DNA from: Agelas oroides
Lineage: Eukaryota > Porifera > Demospongiae > Agelasida > Agelasidae
NCBI GenBank assembly: GCA_949130485.1
Contig: OX422183.1
Span: 22,116,702-22,180,701, forward strand
Direction of reading: 5' to 3'
Length of the DNA: 64,000 bases
This document shows, piece after piece, positions 44,435 to 55,675 of the stretch. The stretch's first letter is position 1. Each line of letters opens with the position of its first letter. The translations under genes were made by a program, and so were the position numbers. The notes under the pieces were generated by a model. It was given only the letters and a program-made list of their open reading frames with translations. It was not told the origin of the DNA and searched no databases.

Positions 44435-46969
44435 ACCACTTTTCATGTCTCTACTGAGTGTAAGATATTGCATTATACACATGTTCACTACAACTTTTTA
44501 CTGGAGTTTTAGTAAGAGAAACTGTAAGTAACATGTACAACTGTTAAAGCTGGAAACCAACACCAAAGTCATTCTCAGCAATTAGGAACTGATGACAACT
44601 AAGCATAAACTATATAAAACAACACTAAAGTACTTATGTGTTCAATTGCATGTATTTGTTCCGAAAATGGTGATGCACCTATTGTTCATCTGAATGTTAC
44701 CTATTGTACAGATTGGTTTAGACTCCATTCTTGGCATGAGACATAACCATAATTATGCTCTATAATCCACCAACATTGCATTTATGGCTGAGACTTATTT
44801 CAGACTGTGAATCAAAATTTCTATTCACGTAATGTATGAGTATTCACACACTGATCTACATTTATAAAGTCTTCAAAGCAACTCTGTACACAGACTGGTT
44901 ACAGGCTGATTGGCGCTAATATTCATAGGTACTTACGTCAGTGTGAGTACTACTATTCAGGAAATTGATAGTAACTTAGATTCAAGGGGTACTTGTAATT
45001 GATGGTAAACCTATACTCCCGAGTTTAGGATGTCACAGGGATGATTGACTCCCCCTTCCAGTGACCCCCCAGTCATTCCATCCCTAGGGGCCACTCACTC
45101 CCAGTCATTCTACCCGAGGGCTCAGTGACTCCCCAGTCATTCTACCCTATAGTGCTGGATGACCCCCATCCTGGGTGAAATGACTGCCGAGGAAATAAGT
45201 GAACCCTAGGGGCCAGTCACTCAATCTCAAACAGTATACTTTTATGACGCATAACACATGATGGGAAACTACAACAACCAACTTAATAGTACAACAACTG
45301 ATAGTAGCTAGCTACCTGTGTATTGACGTGAATTAAGTGAACTATTTAGCTACAGTACATGCAAAACCAAGTTGCTGGTACAGTTTGTTGCTTGTCCAGT
45401 TTTACCCACTTAAAAGTGAGACCAATGATGACAATGGTCATGCACACTCCATCATTTTTGTGACGTATGACTCTGGTAGTTGACATACACATGGATATAT
45501 AAATAGGTGCTTGATATACTGGATCTAAAAATCAGTAGCTACAAACTCCCCCATACTTCTCCAACTGAGTGAAGTTGGGTAGTAAGCGTGAGTATTTTAT
45601 CGCCTTAGTCTTGAAGGCATTTGATTTGCCCCCTGACAGTGGGTGTAATCTTGCAGGACAACATGATGCGATCACAGATTGGTCCGGAAAGTGAGTTTGC
45701 AGTATGCTCTATCTGGACGTTGGAGGTGAGTCAGTCGGCCCAGGCAATCACTCATCCCTTTGTCACCAGTATTATGTATTGGGCACATTGTATTGGGCAC
45801 ATTGTGTAATACTGCATGGTATTAGGTATTGAGAACGTTGTGTACTACTGGTATGTATTAAGTATAGATTCACATTAGGTACTAAGTATTCTGTGTTAGG
45901 TATTACGTAATGTGTTAGGTTGTTTATATGGTATTTTGTAGCTACGTATTAGGTTTCAAGTAATGTGTCACATGGTAGTGAAATTGAACTCCTATATTGC
46001 TGCTGATAATGAGTGTTACAACATTTGACCAAAGGAGTAAGTATCAGTGTTTGCGGTCTCTCCAAGGCCTAAATACTCTACATGTGCTCGTGATTATGTC
46101 ATAGGTCATCATACATGGTTGTTGACATGTGTGTAATGTCTCCCATAGCTGCCATGCATTGTACTGTCCTTTTTTGGTAACCATCATCCCGGTCTTGCCT
46201 GTGACAACTTCTACTGTCAAATGCTCTACTGAAACGAATCTATATGGGGGAATTGGACTTGTGAAGAGTGTCAACTGTAGTATTCCTGGTGGATGGCAAA
46301 TGTGAAAAGCAATGTTGCATATTATTTTCATTCTGGATGTAGTACATTTTTGATTTGTGCATGTACTTTAAAAACTTTAGCAGACACACATACACACTCA
46401 GTCATCAGAGTCTTGTTCAAAATTATTAAATGTGGACCGTCATAGATTTTACTAGCCTGTACCAGAAGTCTCGGAAGTGTTTACATAATCCCTTTGGGCT
46501 TCACCTTCAGGAATTATGTAAACACTTCCTCAAGCTTCTAAAGTCCCAAGAACCTCAGGTTAGGTTTCTAAACTCAGTTAGCTATTGAGACACATTGGGG
46601 AAGTGGACCTGTGCACCATGTGAACCCATCGATTCTTAGTATTCTTGGTGAATGGCAAATGTGTAACTGACTGATGGCTGAAGTTTAAAAATTGTAGCTA
46701 TATAATCTATGGTTCCACTGTCTGTAAAATTGGGGATTTCCCCATTTCCTGTTGGCATTAACATCTAATAATCAGTTTATAATAGTTAGATGTGGCCTGG
46801 CGGAACCCCTGATGTGGTGGTCTGAACTTTGAAGATAAGCTTAGATCGACTTAAAAAAAAAAACAAGAAGGAGTTCAGTAGAGTGCTGTAGTGTCAGTAG
46901 CTGTGAGTAGTGTGTAATGCCTGCTTGTGAAGGCAAGCTTGTGTCTAGAAGCAGCAGAAAGGCCACAGT
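44435..46969. other. Downstream of copy A, no gene
   Basis: The first 400 bp is the copy A 3' flank, matched in block B at 62009-62790. Further on are short repeats of CCAGTCATTC / GGGGCCA(C/G)TCAC (45055-45235), a TATTAGGTATT-type degenerate repeat (45770-45970), and a segment at 46497-46560 repeated at 48246-48305. Confidence 0.5.
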
Positions 46970-47190
46970 GGCCAAGACTGCACTCATTGGGTAGGCCCAG
47001 GTCTTGCGATCGTATGCCAAGCCTAGTAGGTGACCGTGGCCCGGTGCTTCAAGTGCTGGGCTGGGCTTTAACTAGAATGTGCAATATATCGTTGGTACCA
47101 CGCAGCAATAGACAAGAAAGCTGCAGAGGAGTTGTGTGGGGAACAGAACCGTGAGTTGTTTAGCGACATAAGGGGGAGAGGTGGGGCTAG
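46970..47190 (+). repeat. Dispersed repeat, inverted copy of 362-545
   Basis: See 362-545. This copy is somewhat longer, running from CATTGGGTAGGCCCAGGTCT to GCGACATAAGGGGG. Confidence 0.75.
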
Positions 47191-47478
47191 TAATGCTTGC
47201 TTCCACTCGTGAATGAGCCCCTCCTGTAGACAAGCTGTGAATGTTTTGAAATGTGCATTCATTTTGGTGCAGTTGTCCATTCCAAGAGTAGTGACAAACA
47301 TGAGTCTAGCCTGACTTTGAGAGTAGCTCTGAGCAAAAGCTGGCACAGACTGATGTGAGATACATTGGTGGTTAGGACGCTACCTACAGTGAGCATGTAG
47401 ATGCGTCCATAAATTTTGGGTCATGAATATATTAATAAGCTACTAAAACCCTTTTTAAAATTAGGCAAAGCAAGATTG

Positions 47479-47672
47479 CCCTAAACCAAACCCTAACCCT
47501 GAAACTACACTGGTTCTGACTGTAACCCAGGTTTATGTTTACGTTAACCTCAGCCGAGTGACTTCGGCCGCCACCTTAAACCCTATGTCTAGCCCTAGCT
47601 CTAACCCTGGTTTGCCTTAACCCTAAAATCCCTAACCCTAATCTCATTAACCCTAATCTCCCTAACCCTAAT
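47479..47672. repeat. Interstitial telomere-like CCCTAA repeats
   Basis: At least nine CCCTAA or CCTAACCCTAA-like units with degenerate variants (ACCCTAATCTCC, ACCCTGG) are scattered over about 200 bp. TTAGGG is the animal telomere repeat, so this may be an old internal telomeric tract or a satellite that resembles it. Confidence 0.7.
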
Positions 47673-48290
47673 TGAGCCTATGAATATAATTAAAGTCTGA
47701 CAGCTCTAAAATCTGAAGTATTTCTGTCCAATTATGAATATTAATGAGTTGGCTTTAACTAGACCTCAGCATTACCCATGAACAACCCTGGGTTCAGTCA
47801 GCTGTCCAATGGACTCATGAACTTCATTATTGACATTCTGTTGAAACATTGGCAGCTTGGCTTGGGGTTGAAAGGAATGGGTAAATGATGATGAATATTT
47901 ATGAGTATGCCCTAACCCTTTCATGGACTCAAACCCAAACAGAACAGGGCTATGAATCTCATTAACCCTCCTTAGCTACTTGTGAATGTTGTTAATGTCC
48001 CAATTGAGATCAATGAATCTCATTAAAGGCATGTATAATTCCGGCTGGAAGTCGGGCAATCTCTCCCCTCATGCATACTAATACTTGAATTTAGCTAGCC
48101 CTGTGTGGCACCCCTAGTTCATTGGTCCTCAAGAATATGATTAGTGGTGTCATGTTTGTTCTGTGTTAGCACAGGATTGGGTTGACTTGACAAATGTAGC
48201 ATGTGAAATATTCATAGGTTCAGTTATGTGCGGCATCTTAATCCCATCGGGCTTCGCCCTCAGGAATTATGTAAACACTTTCTCGAGTTT
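47673..48290. other. Degenerate repeats, no gene
   Basis: Repeated ATGAATCTCATTAA and ATGAATATTxATGAG phrases suggest a decayed satellite next to the CCCTAA tract. The 48246-48305 segment matches 46497-46560. Confidence 0.45.
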
Positions 48291-48635
48291 CTAAAGCTTC
48301 AAGAACCACCGCCTCTGGTTTGGTTTCCACCTACACTGGAAAACATAGGGAAGGCGTGAAGAACTCGCAAAGCATAAGAAATATGAACTCTTCCGGTAGG
48401 CTAAAAGTACTTCCGCATTCACGTGGGAATTGCTGCGCACGCACGCAATTAACTCTTCCTGTAAAAGCTTCCAACCTCTCTTAGTGTAATAAGAAAGGTG
48501 GAGAACTCCACTTTGTTCACTGCCATGCTTCTGTGAGAGATCACTCCATCCCTTAACAATGGATGGAAGAACTTCACTCCGATAACTCTCAAGTAGCTCA
48601 TTAAAGCTCTTCTCCACAATGTGTCGATTGGACAT
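48291..48635 (-). CDS. Hypothetical protein exon, 114 codons
   Basis: ATG at 48635 (minus strand) opens 114 residues of ordinary protein-like composition (ELLESYRSEVLPSIVKGW, YYTKRGWKLLQEELIACV). An acceptor-like AATTAAG lies just upstream, so it may be the last exon of a gene continuing to higher coordinates. No domain recognised. It ends in a segment (48246-48305) shared with 46497-46560, so the C-terminus may be repeat-derived. Confidence 0.4.
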   Translation of the reverse strand: MSNRHIVEKSFNELLESYRSEVLPSIVKGWSDLSQKHGSEQSGVLHLSYYTKRGWKLLQEELIACVRSNSHVNAEVLLAYRKSSYFLCFASSSRLPYVFQCRWKPNQRRWFLKL

Positions 48636-48649
48636 GTGTTCTTAATTGA

Positions 48650-49157
48650 TGTAAATTTGTATTTCCTGACCATTCTCCAGCTACAACATCTATCTCAGAT
48701 AGGATAAGCTTCAAGGTGTCAAGGGTACACTGGACCGATCTACACAACATCTCACTCAGTCCAAGTGAATATGATGATTATGTGGTAGATACCTGAAAGG
48801 ATCCATAGTGTTGGTCAAATTTTGATGTGCCATCACTGTGTAGAGTTGGGAGACTTGCAGTTTCTCTGCAATTTGGTTGTATGGCAGAGCCTTCATCGCA
48901 GGCAGTAAATTTGTATTTCCTGACCATTCTCCAGCTACAACATCTATCTCAGATAGGATAAGCTTCAAGGTGTCAAGGGTACACTGGACCGATCTACACA
49001 ACATCTCACTCAGTCCAAGTGAATATGATGATTATGTGGTAGATACCTGAAAGGATCCATAGTGTTGGCCAAATTTTGATGTGCCATCACTGTGTAGAGT
49101 TGGGAGACTTGCAGTTTCTCTGCAATTTGGTTGTATGGCAGAGCCTTCATCGCAGGC
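48650..49157. repeat. 254-bp tandem duplication
   Basis: 48650-48903 and 48904-49157 are nearly identical (one visible substitution, GGTCAAA versus GGCCAAA). Each copy carries a minus-strand open segment. Confidence 0.85.
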
Positions 49158-49160
49158 AGC
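49043..49160 (-). CDS. Candidate internal exon, duplicated in tandem
   Basis: On the minus strand the segment runs from ATTTTGAG (possible acceptor) to a donor GTATCTACC, reading MLPAMKALPYNQIAEKLQVS then a Thr/Met/His-rich tail ending MDPFR. NQIAEKLQVSQLY looks like a helix-turn-helix fragment. The same segment is present in the first 254-bp copy at about 48790-48906. Phase does not join cleanly to 48635, so the gene model is unresolved. Confidence 0.3.
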
Positions 49161-49342
49161 ATCTCAAAATTGTATATTTTGGCAGTCATGCAGTCTACTG
49201 TGATAGTACCTACAATGTTGATAAGAACATTCCTAATTATTGGGTCAACATTTTTCACCCCAACATTCATATATACTCAGTAACTCAAGGCAACACTCCA
49301 TCCAAATATTTGCCATGCTCGAATGTAACCAATCATCTTCTT

Positions 49343-49606
49343 CTATTCCAACTGAAGTTGGTCAATGATGTCTCTTTGCTTTGAAATTACTGCCTCAAAC
49401 TCCTTCACTTGAGTGCTGAATGCACCTTGTAACTCGATCATCATTTGAAATTGTTCCTCATCCAATTTTCCTGCTGTCTTCAACAATTGATGAAAATGTG
49501 AACTCACACCACTGAACTGCACCACTTCAGCTGACTTCTTCTCTAGAGCTTTATCTGCCTCCTGCTTTTGAATTTTAAGCAATTCTTGGGTCATGGTGAA
49601 GCTCAT
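49343..49606 (-). CDS. Hypothetical coiled-coil protein or first exon
   Basis: ATG at 49606 opens 87 residues ending in a stop at 49343. The sequence is helical and heptad-like, rich in Glu, Lys and Gln (ELLKIQKQEADKALEKKSAE, and KEFEAVISKQRDIIDQLQLE at the end). It lies upstream of, and on the same strand as, the candidate exons at 49160 and 48635, so all may be one gene. Short coiled coils of this type also occur in mobile-element accessory genes. Not recognised. Confidence 0.4.
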   Translation of the reverse strand: MSFTMTQELLKIQKQEADKALEKKSAEVVQFSGVSSHFHQLLKTAGKLDEEQFQMMIELQGAFSTQVKEFEAVISKQRDIIDQLQLE

Positions 49607-50415
49607 CTTCACGTTCAGTGTTCACTTGCAGTAGCGCAGTATCTGGTACCATAGATTTGACAACATGCCTAGGCTTAGCTGGGACTATATCCACACTTTG
49701 GGGGAGAATTTAGGTTGTGGAGAAAATGAGTCAAGTGGCTTCTTACTCCTCTTTAACTTGTTTGCTCCTCCATACCTCGCATCACTGATATGGTCAAGGT
49801 CTTCAGGGTGGAGAATTTAACAGTGCTTGCAAACCAGTTTCATAACCCATACTTCAAATACTCACAGTAGAGTCTAGGATAGGAGATGAGATCCATCCTT
49901 TTAGTTAGGTAGCATGCAAGCCAGTACTGCAGACCAATCTATAGCTACAACTTTCAAAACCTCATTCCTTGAAAGTATGCTAGAAAGAGTTCTAATGTTC
50001 TGCACTCTTTCTTGGTTTATTTTCCTGTTTTTCAGCGCTGGGAGGTGCTAAAATATGTATTGGTGCAATTGCAACTAGCACTAAGAGATAACATGAATGT
50101 GCAGAAATATAAAACTTTCGTTTTATATCTGAAACAGCATGCAATGAGACTGTTGGTGTCCTAATCGGTGTAAAATGAATAGTTAGTAACCCCACAGGTG
50201 CAAGTCCAATCAATAGTGACCATCGTGGATATAAACATGATCACTGAACTTTCCCTGCAAATCCGGAAACTTTGTGTGTATTCCGCGGGGAGAGATAGCT
50301 TCTCCTATATCAAATCAATGTCATGGATTCTGAATTTTGTGGGGTTACTAACCATTCATTTTACACTGATTAGGACACGAACAGTTAAGAGAACTGGTCG
50401 ATTAGTGGAGAGCAA
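49607..50415. other. No gene recognised
   Basis: A near-inverted pair (GTGTAAAATGAATAGTTAGTA at 50169 and CTAACCATTCATTTTACACT at 50347) brackets a 180-bp segment and may be a small foldback. Confidence 0.4.
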
Positions 50416-50990
50416 ATGGAAGAAGTGATTGCATTTAAACATCTAGGTGTTTGGCTGGATCAGAAGATGAGTGAGAATATGCAGATTGACAGAATGAGGG
50501 AAAAGGCTGAGGAGTGGACAGGGAGGACTGAGTGAATGAGTCAAGTTAATGGCCATGCAGGTAGAGGTAGAACGAGGAAGGTTGGTGCCTAGAACATGCA
50601 GCCAGTCTATGGTGGACAGGAAGCAAGGTAGCGAGCAAGAAGTTAGAAGCTGGCCATGACAGGGTTGGCAGGAAGCTACTTGGAGCAAGCTGGTCTGTAG
50701 CAGGAGTAGCAGTGCATGCAAGGAGACCTAGGATGGAAGAAGCTAGAGGAGAGAAGAAGGTATTATATGGAAGGAGACTGGACAGACTGGATGACAGTAG
50801 GCTGGTCAAAGCGATAGCAAGGAAAATGGAGGAATGTGGAAAGGTCAACTGGTGGGGTGAGTATGATCACTTGTTAAGGAAGTACAGGCTGGAAGGTAAT
50901 GAGAGAGGGTCAGCACAGGAGTGGAAGAGAGGGTTCATGAGAGAAACCGAAGGGATTGGATGGAAGAAGTGGAGGGAAAAAGCAGTCTGA
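50416..50990 (+). pseudogene. Non-LTR retrotransposon fragment 1
   Basis: Broken frames read as the C-terminal region of a reverse-transcriptase ORF: FKHLGVWLDQKMSENMQIDR then, after a stop, RRPRMEEARGEKKVLYGRRL and DDSRLVKAIARKMEE. KYLGV-type motifs lie just after the polymerase core in LINE proteins. At least two stops or shifts; the clade is not determined. Confidence 0.65.
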
Positions 50991-51545
50991 GGTGTTATTG
51001 GTTGGCAAAGGAAGAAGCAGGATTAGGTTTGCTAGGTGTGGTGCTGGTAATCAAGCCAAGTTTTCATTCTTAGGTTGGGAACTTGAGTTTTACAAGTCTG
51101 TGACACACTTAGGTCACACCCTTAGCCATGATCTCTCGGACAATGAAGACATTATCTCCATCAAGAAGGACCTCTGTCATAAAGCTAATTCCATGCTGCA
51201 TACTTTCTCCTGCTGTGACCCTTTAACAAAAACAAAGCTGCTTCAAAGTTTCTATATGGATCTGCTCTGTGGCTATCATCCTCATCTGAACTGCGATTTC
51301 TTGAGATTACCTTGTGCAGGATTTCATCATTCCCTCGTCACTGTCACACAGGTATACTCTATCTGGTTGCTGGCTTACGTATAATGTCATTTCCAGATCC
51401 AACACACTACTCATCTCTGCTGAAAAGTCACAGTCTCTACTCCTCATAGATGTCTACAGGGAATGTTGTAATCTAGTGTATACTGGCTGTGGCAACAATC
51501 TATGGTATGGTCAACAACACTTGAAGTCCTATGCGGATCAAGACT
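50991..51545 (+). pseudogene. CR1/L2-like LINE fragment 2
   Basis: One frame reads FYKSVTHLGHTLSHDL, IKKDLCHKANSMLHTF and CDPLTKTKLLQSFYM, matching the post-polymerase region (KHLGH.., KAN..L..F, K..L..S) of CR1/L2-like ORF2. A frameshift near 51260 moves the match to another frame (RHCHTGILYLVAGLRIM). It ends before an AAT-type microsatellite, a usual LINE 3' tail. Confidence 0.7.
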
Positions 51546-51711
51546 TCCACTGTGGCTCTTTCATCAAACATTAGGCTTTCTCCTAAACTGAAAGTGCATC
51601 TAAATGATGAGGTTTTATTTATGTGTTCCAACTAACTATACAACTAATGCTACATTTATAAATTTATCTGTTTGCATATGTCTTGTACCTTTGCACCTAT
51701 CGTGGTGTGTG

Positions 51712-51713
51712 GC

Positions 51714-51750
<37 letters not shown>

Positions 51751-51795
51751 GTAACAACAACAACAACAACAGCAACAACAATAATAATAATAATA
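51712..51795. repeat. AAT/CAA microsatellite
   Basis: About a dozen AAT units, then CAA units, then AAT again. Probably the 3' tail of LINE fragment 2. Confidence 0.9.
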
Positions 51796-52125
51796 CTCAT
51801 TTTTCCTGTGTTTTTTTTATCTCTGTTTTTTATCTTTGTATCACTGTGCTATATTAGCCTAGCTACCATGCTCGTGTACACGTGATGGCCCTAAGGGGCT
51901 CAACAACTACTCAAATCATTTTAGTGTTAACCCGCAAGTATCCGCTGAGCGAGTTTCGAGTTCTGTTCTTGTGCACTGCTTTCAACATGGACCGCTAGCC
52001 GCGTCACACGTAACAGTATAGTTACAAACAACGCAACGTAATTGCAATCACATAAGTATATGCATGCACATGTACACGGTCATTAGAAAGTCCATTTAAC
52101 GGTCAGTCAAAATAAAGAAGAAAAG

Positions 52126-52626
52126 CTACACTGCCTGCAGGTCGGTAGTGCGTAAACGCGAAATAGTGCTTGTTCCTCCGCGGCAAGAATAAGTCCGGCG
52201 CCACCATCTATAACTCCGGCGGCACTTCAGGCATTCGTATACCGAGAACGATGTCGCTCGAAATCTGTTTATCACATTCGTTAAATCCCTGTAGCAGCCA
52301 TCACTTTCGACTGTGATACACCCTCGGCTGTTGCTACCAGGATGGAGAGCAAACCCTCCACGGCATCCTAGTTCCGGGATCTTGGTGTGGTAATCCCAGT
52401 ACCCCCCACTCGACCGCTGTCGATAAAGCTGGAACCAATTGCCGTTGTAGCCATAACTACCAATGTAGTAATTCCCGGCTGGAAGGCTACCTCCAGACGG
52501 AGGCCTTGTTGTGCAATGTACATTGCCGCAGGTGACGTTATTCGAACTGCGGTAATAGGTACATGTCGCTGCAAGGGCTGTTTCACTGAGTGCGATAAAT
52601 AGTAGAAATGCAGCACAGTATTTCAT
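52126..52626 (-). CDS. Secreted Tlde1/L,D-transpeptidase-like protein
   Basis: Single-exon gene, 166 aa. The start at 52626 is chosen because it places a signal peptide (MKYCAAFLLFIALSETALA) at the N-terminus; an in-frame ATG at 52737 would bury it. The mature part is rich in Tyr, Gly, Arg and Cys, with LPAGNYYIGSYG, NWFQLYR and the key GGFALHPGSNSRGCITV. A His about seven residues before a Gly-Cys in an S-x-GC context is the pattern of Tlde1 (DUF2778) proteins, an L,D-transpeptidase-like fold that acts on peptidoglycan stem peptides in bacteria. An animal secreted version could act on bacterial cell walls; this is inference. No intron, in contrast to neighbours. The Cys-rich C-terminus (YECLKCRRSYRWWRRTYSCR) is unlike bacterial members. 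Confidence 0.6.
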   Translation of the reverse strand: MKYCAAFLLFIALSETALAATCTYYRSSNNVTCGNVHCTTRPPSGGSLPAGNYYIGSYGYNGNWFQLYRQRSSGGYWDYHTKIPELGCRGGFALHPGSNSRGCITVESDGCYRDLTNVINRFRATSFSVYECLKCRRSYRWWRRTYSCRGGTSTISRLRTTDLQAV

Positions 52627-53458
52627 CTTGCACCGTCTCCTAGTAAATCGGGCTCTTAGTTGCGGTGTGCACAACAACTGAAACTGACAAGCTATAATGG
52701 CGCGGCAGAAGAAGTCACCTTGCGCAGTGAGAATCAACGGCTAGTGGAGCTGGCGACAATTTCAATTCTATACCTGCGCACGGTCGCGAATATACTATAG
52801 CGATGGCTTGCTTTCTATTTTATATAGTCCGGGGCACTACAATGTAACCAGCGGTTATCAAAGCTTTTCCTCTTTCAGGGTCATGCATGCCATTACATAC
52901 ATGAGAACCCTATACGCTCGATTATGCATGGTCAATGCTGACAATAGCTGGAAAATTGAATATCTACAGGACACAAGTCAAAGGTTATCAGATACACAAA
53001 CCACTTACACAAACATCTCTCAAAAGTTCTTATAAGATGGCAATGTCATTTTCAGTTTCTACACGTCTGTGTTGCATTGCACTGAACTTTGGAGTATGAA
53101 TGATGACGTTCTGTACTCTAGACCTGTTAAAGTATTACTGTTAGTGTCTTGTGCAAATCCTGAGACCACTATATATGTACATGTAATTAATTATAAGCCA
53201 AATATCCCCTTTCAGGTCACTGAGAATGCGCCAGGACCTAAAATTGTGCCATCAGGTTGTTCCTGGCTATATGCAAGCTAATTGCAAAGCTGTAGGGTTA
53301 CTTGCTTATAACACTCATATAGTAAGCTACATCATAAACAGCACTACTACTTGCCATTGGTATTTAGTCAAAAATGCATGGATAGATAGATAGATGGATG
53401 GATAGATAGATAGATAGATGGATGGATGAATGAATAGATAGATAGATAGATAGATATG

Positions 53459-53498
<40 letters not shown>

Positions 53499-53939
53499 TT
53501 CTACATAAAATGTCTCGTTAGCTATTGCCTTACATGGACAAGAATCCTCTCTGCCTTGAGACATGCAGCCCATGATCAATTTTGGATGATTTCACTGCCA
53601 CTGACTCTTAACCTTTGACCTAATGCATAGTAGTGTGGTATGACCACTGTATGAACTGGTTACGTACAACAAAAAGTATGAAAGGCATAAGTTCTGGATT
53701 AGGTATGAAACTCATTGAGATGAAGACCAAACTAGCTAGCTACCGATATATGTTGGTATGAAATTCATACTGATGTTCTTGCTGTGTGCACGTGCCTATG
53801 ATGCATATACATAGGCAGTGGAACTTGGGGGGAGGAGGGACGTCATGGGGACGTGTGCACCCACAAAGTTTTTAGGTTCCTGCTAGCTGCAGGGTATAAA
53901 GTTGCATTATGTCATAGTTATGTAATAATTGCTACTTGG
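52627..53939. other. No gene; GATA microsatellite
   Basis: Upstream of the 52626 start the sequence is unremarkable. A GATA/GATG microsatellite occupies 53378-53497. The segment 53570-53780 resembles the intronic DD-gene flank (CTTTGACCTAATGCATAG, GTATGAAACTCATTGAGATG) at 38710/39650 and 56940/57070. Confidence 0.5.
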
Positions 53940-54400
53940 GGGATGAATGCATCTCCACTTTACACACACCACAATAAATGCTACAGCACTCCATTCTACA
54001 TGCACCAGAAAGGCTACAAACTGTGCCTGGCTGTAGATTCCAAAGGCTATGGCAGTGGTAAGGGTACTCACGTCTCAGTCTTTGTCGCTATTATGAAAGA
54101 GGAACACGATGACCAGCTCAAAGGCAAAATGGTAAAATGGAGGGAGAACAAGGGACGCCATGAAGTGACCTTTGATTTCACTAGGCCCACACTGAGTAAC
54201 TAATTAGAACAGAGTCAGAAGACCAAGCCTTGGAAACCAGCAGGTCATCTTCCATTCCTCCCCTTCCTACAACCCTGCCATGTGCACTAACACAGAATAC
54301 CTCCAGGTTGAATGACTGAGAGTAAAGACTCTAATATTCTTACTGAGAGGAATATGTGGAGTTTGCACATACGCATCATAAAACTGATTGTTAATGCTGT
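53940..54400 (+). pseudogene. Lone MATH-domain remnant
   Basis: Reads GYKLCLAVDSKGYGSGKGTH then VFVAIMKEEHDDQLKG, closely matching MATH2 of copies A and B, then loses about 12 codons and runs into stops near 54201. Downstream similarity to the copy A end (GAATACCTCCAGG) and to the copy C 3' flank (54530-54640 versus 27230-27345) shows it is the 3' part of another duplicated gene. No death domain or membrane exon was found for it. Confidence 0.75.
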
Positions 54401-54999
54401 AAACCGAAGCTAAACTAAACCAAATACTTTCAGTATTTAGTAACTAAATGCAACAAAACATGAAGCTTTACTAAGACAACATATTAGCTGTGTTTGAGAC
54501 AGCCATGCCTCTAGCTACCTAGCTTTTGTCTCTTCCATTATACAGATTATACAGATATAGTCCTCTCTGAATTTCAGTAGCTACTGAAAGCAACAAAAAG
54601 CTGTGTGGAAGCTTCCACTGCCAACATGTGATACATCTCGAAAGAAACGCTGGACCTGGCTGAATAGTATGGTGTGTTCCAGGGCCGTAGACAAGTTTTT
54701 AGTTTGGGGCGTGCTAACTTTCACTACACATCATAAGCAGTTGTGTGCTGTGGCTATGTGCTATATCCTTTAAATACAAATGCCAAAAAATTTGGGGGTG
54801 CTGAAGCACCCCCAAGCACCCACTTGTCTATGGCCTTGTGTTCCTATCTTCACTTTACCCCAGCTCCATCATGCTGGCATGATGTGTGTAGTGCATGAGG
54901 TACAATACACTAAAAGTACTGTATCTGTTGGTTATAAGGTGCATCATTTACCTTTTTAGGGTGGGAGTAATGCCAAGTATATAGCATCAGTCTTTCGTA
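54401..54999. other. 3' flank of the MATH remnant
   Basis: Contains the segment shared with 27230-27345 and a repeat with GGGCCGTAGACAAGTTTTTAG and GGGGGTGCTGAAGCACCCCC (54675-54830), a palindromic dispersed repeat. Confidence 0.5.
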
Positions 55000-55344
55000 C
55001 TTAGCTATGCCAGTGACTTTGTTGTACAATATTGCATGATGTTGGATGGGGATGGATGAACATCATGGCGTCCAGCTCAATACACATGTAGCCTCGCCCT
55101 TGATGTTGGTTACCTATGAAATTTGGCAGTGTTGATAATTTAGCTATTTTGTAAACTTTTGTACTACCGTGGTTATACGTATATGCAATCCTGACAAGAA
55201 CAAACCTAGAACGTAAATGGAGAATGAACAATAGTGGTATGACTGCGGCAAAATGTAAGCTAATGCTGTTCATTCCAGCGCAGCATATTGATCTTGTATT
55301 TGGCTTCATTGCAGAGATAGTACCAACCGTGGACCGTCCAGTTC

Positions 55345-55545
55345 AAAGAAGAGGGCGGGGCTGTGAGTTGCCTCACGTGAACCACACCCAATTTACAATT
55401 ACGCAGCCCACGCCCATAGTTTGTTGTTCCGCCACCAGTACACCGCCACCAGTACACCGTGGCGGCGGTGTCACAGCCTTTACTTGGTCTCACAGTCTTG
55501 CGTGGTCAGACCCCACGCAAGACTAGGGTCGTCCCCTTCGCTGTG
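55345..55545 (+). promoter_or_regulatory. Upstream region and leader exon of copy B
   Basis: GAGGGCGGGGCTGTGAG, CCTCACGTGAACCACACCCA and GCCCACGCCCATAG precede a leader with TCTCACAGTCTTGCGTGG that ends at donor GTAAGTTGCAG (55546). The matching acceptor CCTTTAG precedes GTTGTAGTAGTC at 57564. CACGTGA and CCACACCCA are shared with copy C or A and are the best candidate regulatory sites. Confidence 0.5.
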
Positions 55546-55632
55546 GTAAGTTGCAGTTTTAAACTCCAGACGTAGTAAGTGTAGTAGTCTGGCGAAGCCA
55601 GAGTCAAGCAGAGAGACTAAGCCTAAAGTTTG

Positions 55633-55675
55633 TGCGGGGCGGGGGGGGGGGGGGGGGGGAGGGGGGAGGGGGGGT
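55633..55675. repeat. Poly-G tract
   Basis: A nearly pure G run of about 40 bp in the first intron of copy B; length may be unreliable. Confidence 0.85.

Larger units (their letters stand above)
33660..44830 (+). repeat. Segmental duplication block A (contains copy A)
   Basis: Colinear with 55000-62790. Matching landmarks include the upstream segment with CCTGACAAGA(G/A), the promoter and leader, a segment with GTCTGCAGGTTCACTCAGTC, a segment with GAGACTGTAGCTCAT, all three exons, and the 3' flank with ATCTGAATGTTACCTAT. Differences are mostly transposon insertions. Boundaries are approximate. Confidence 0.8.
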
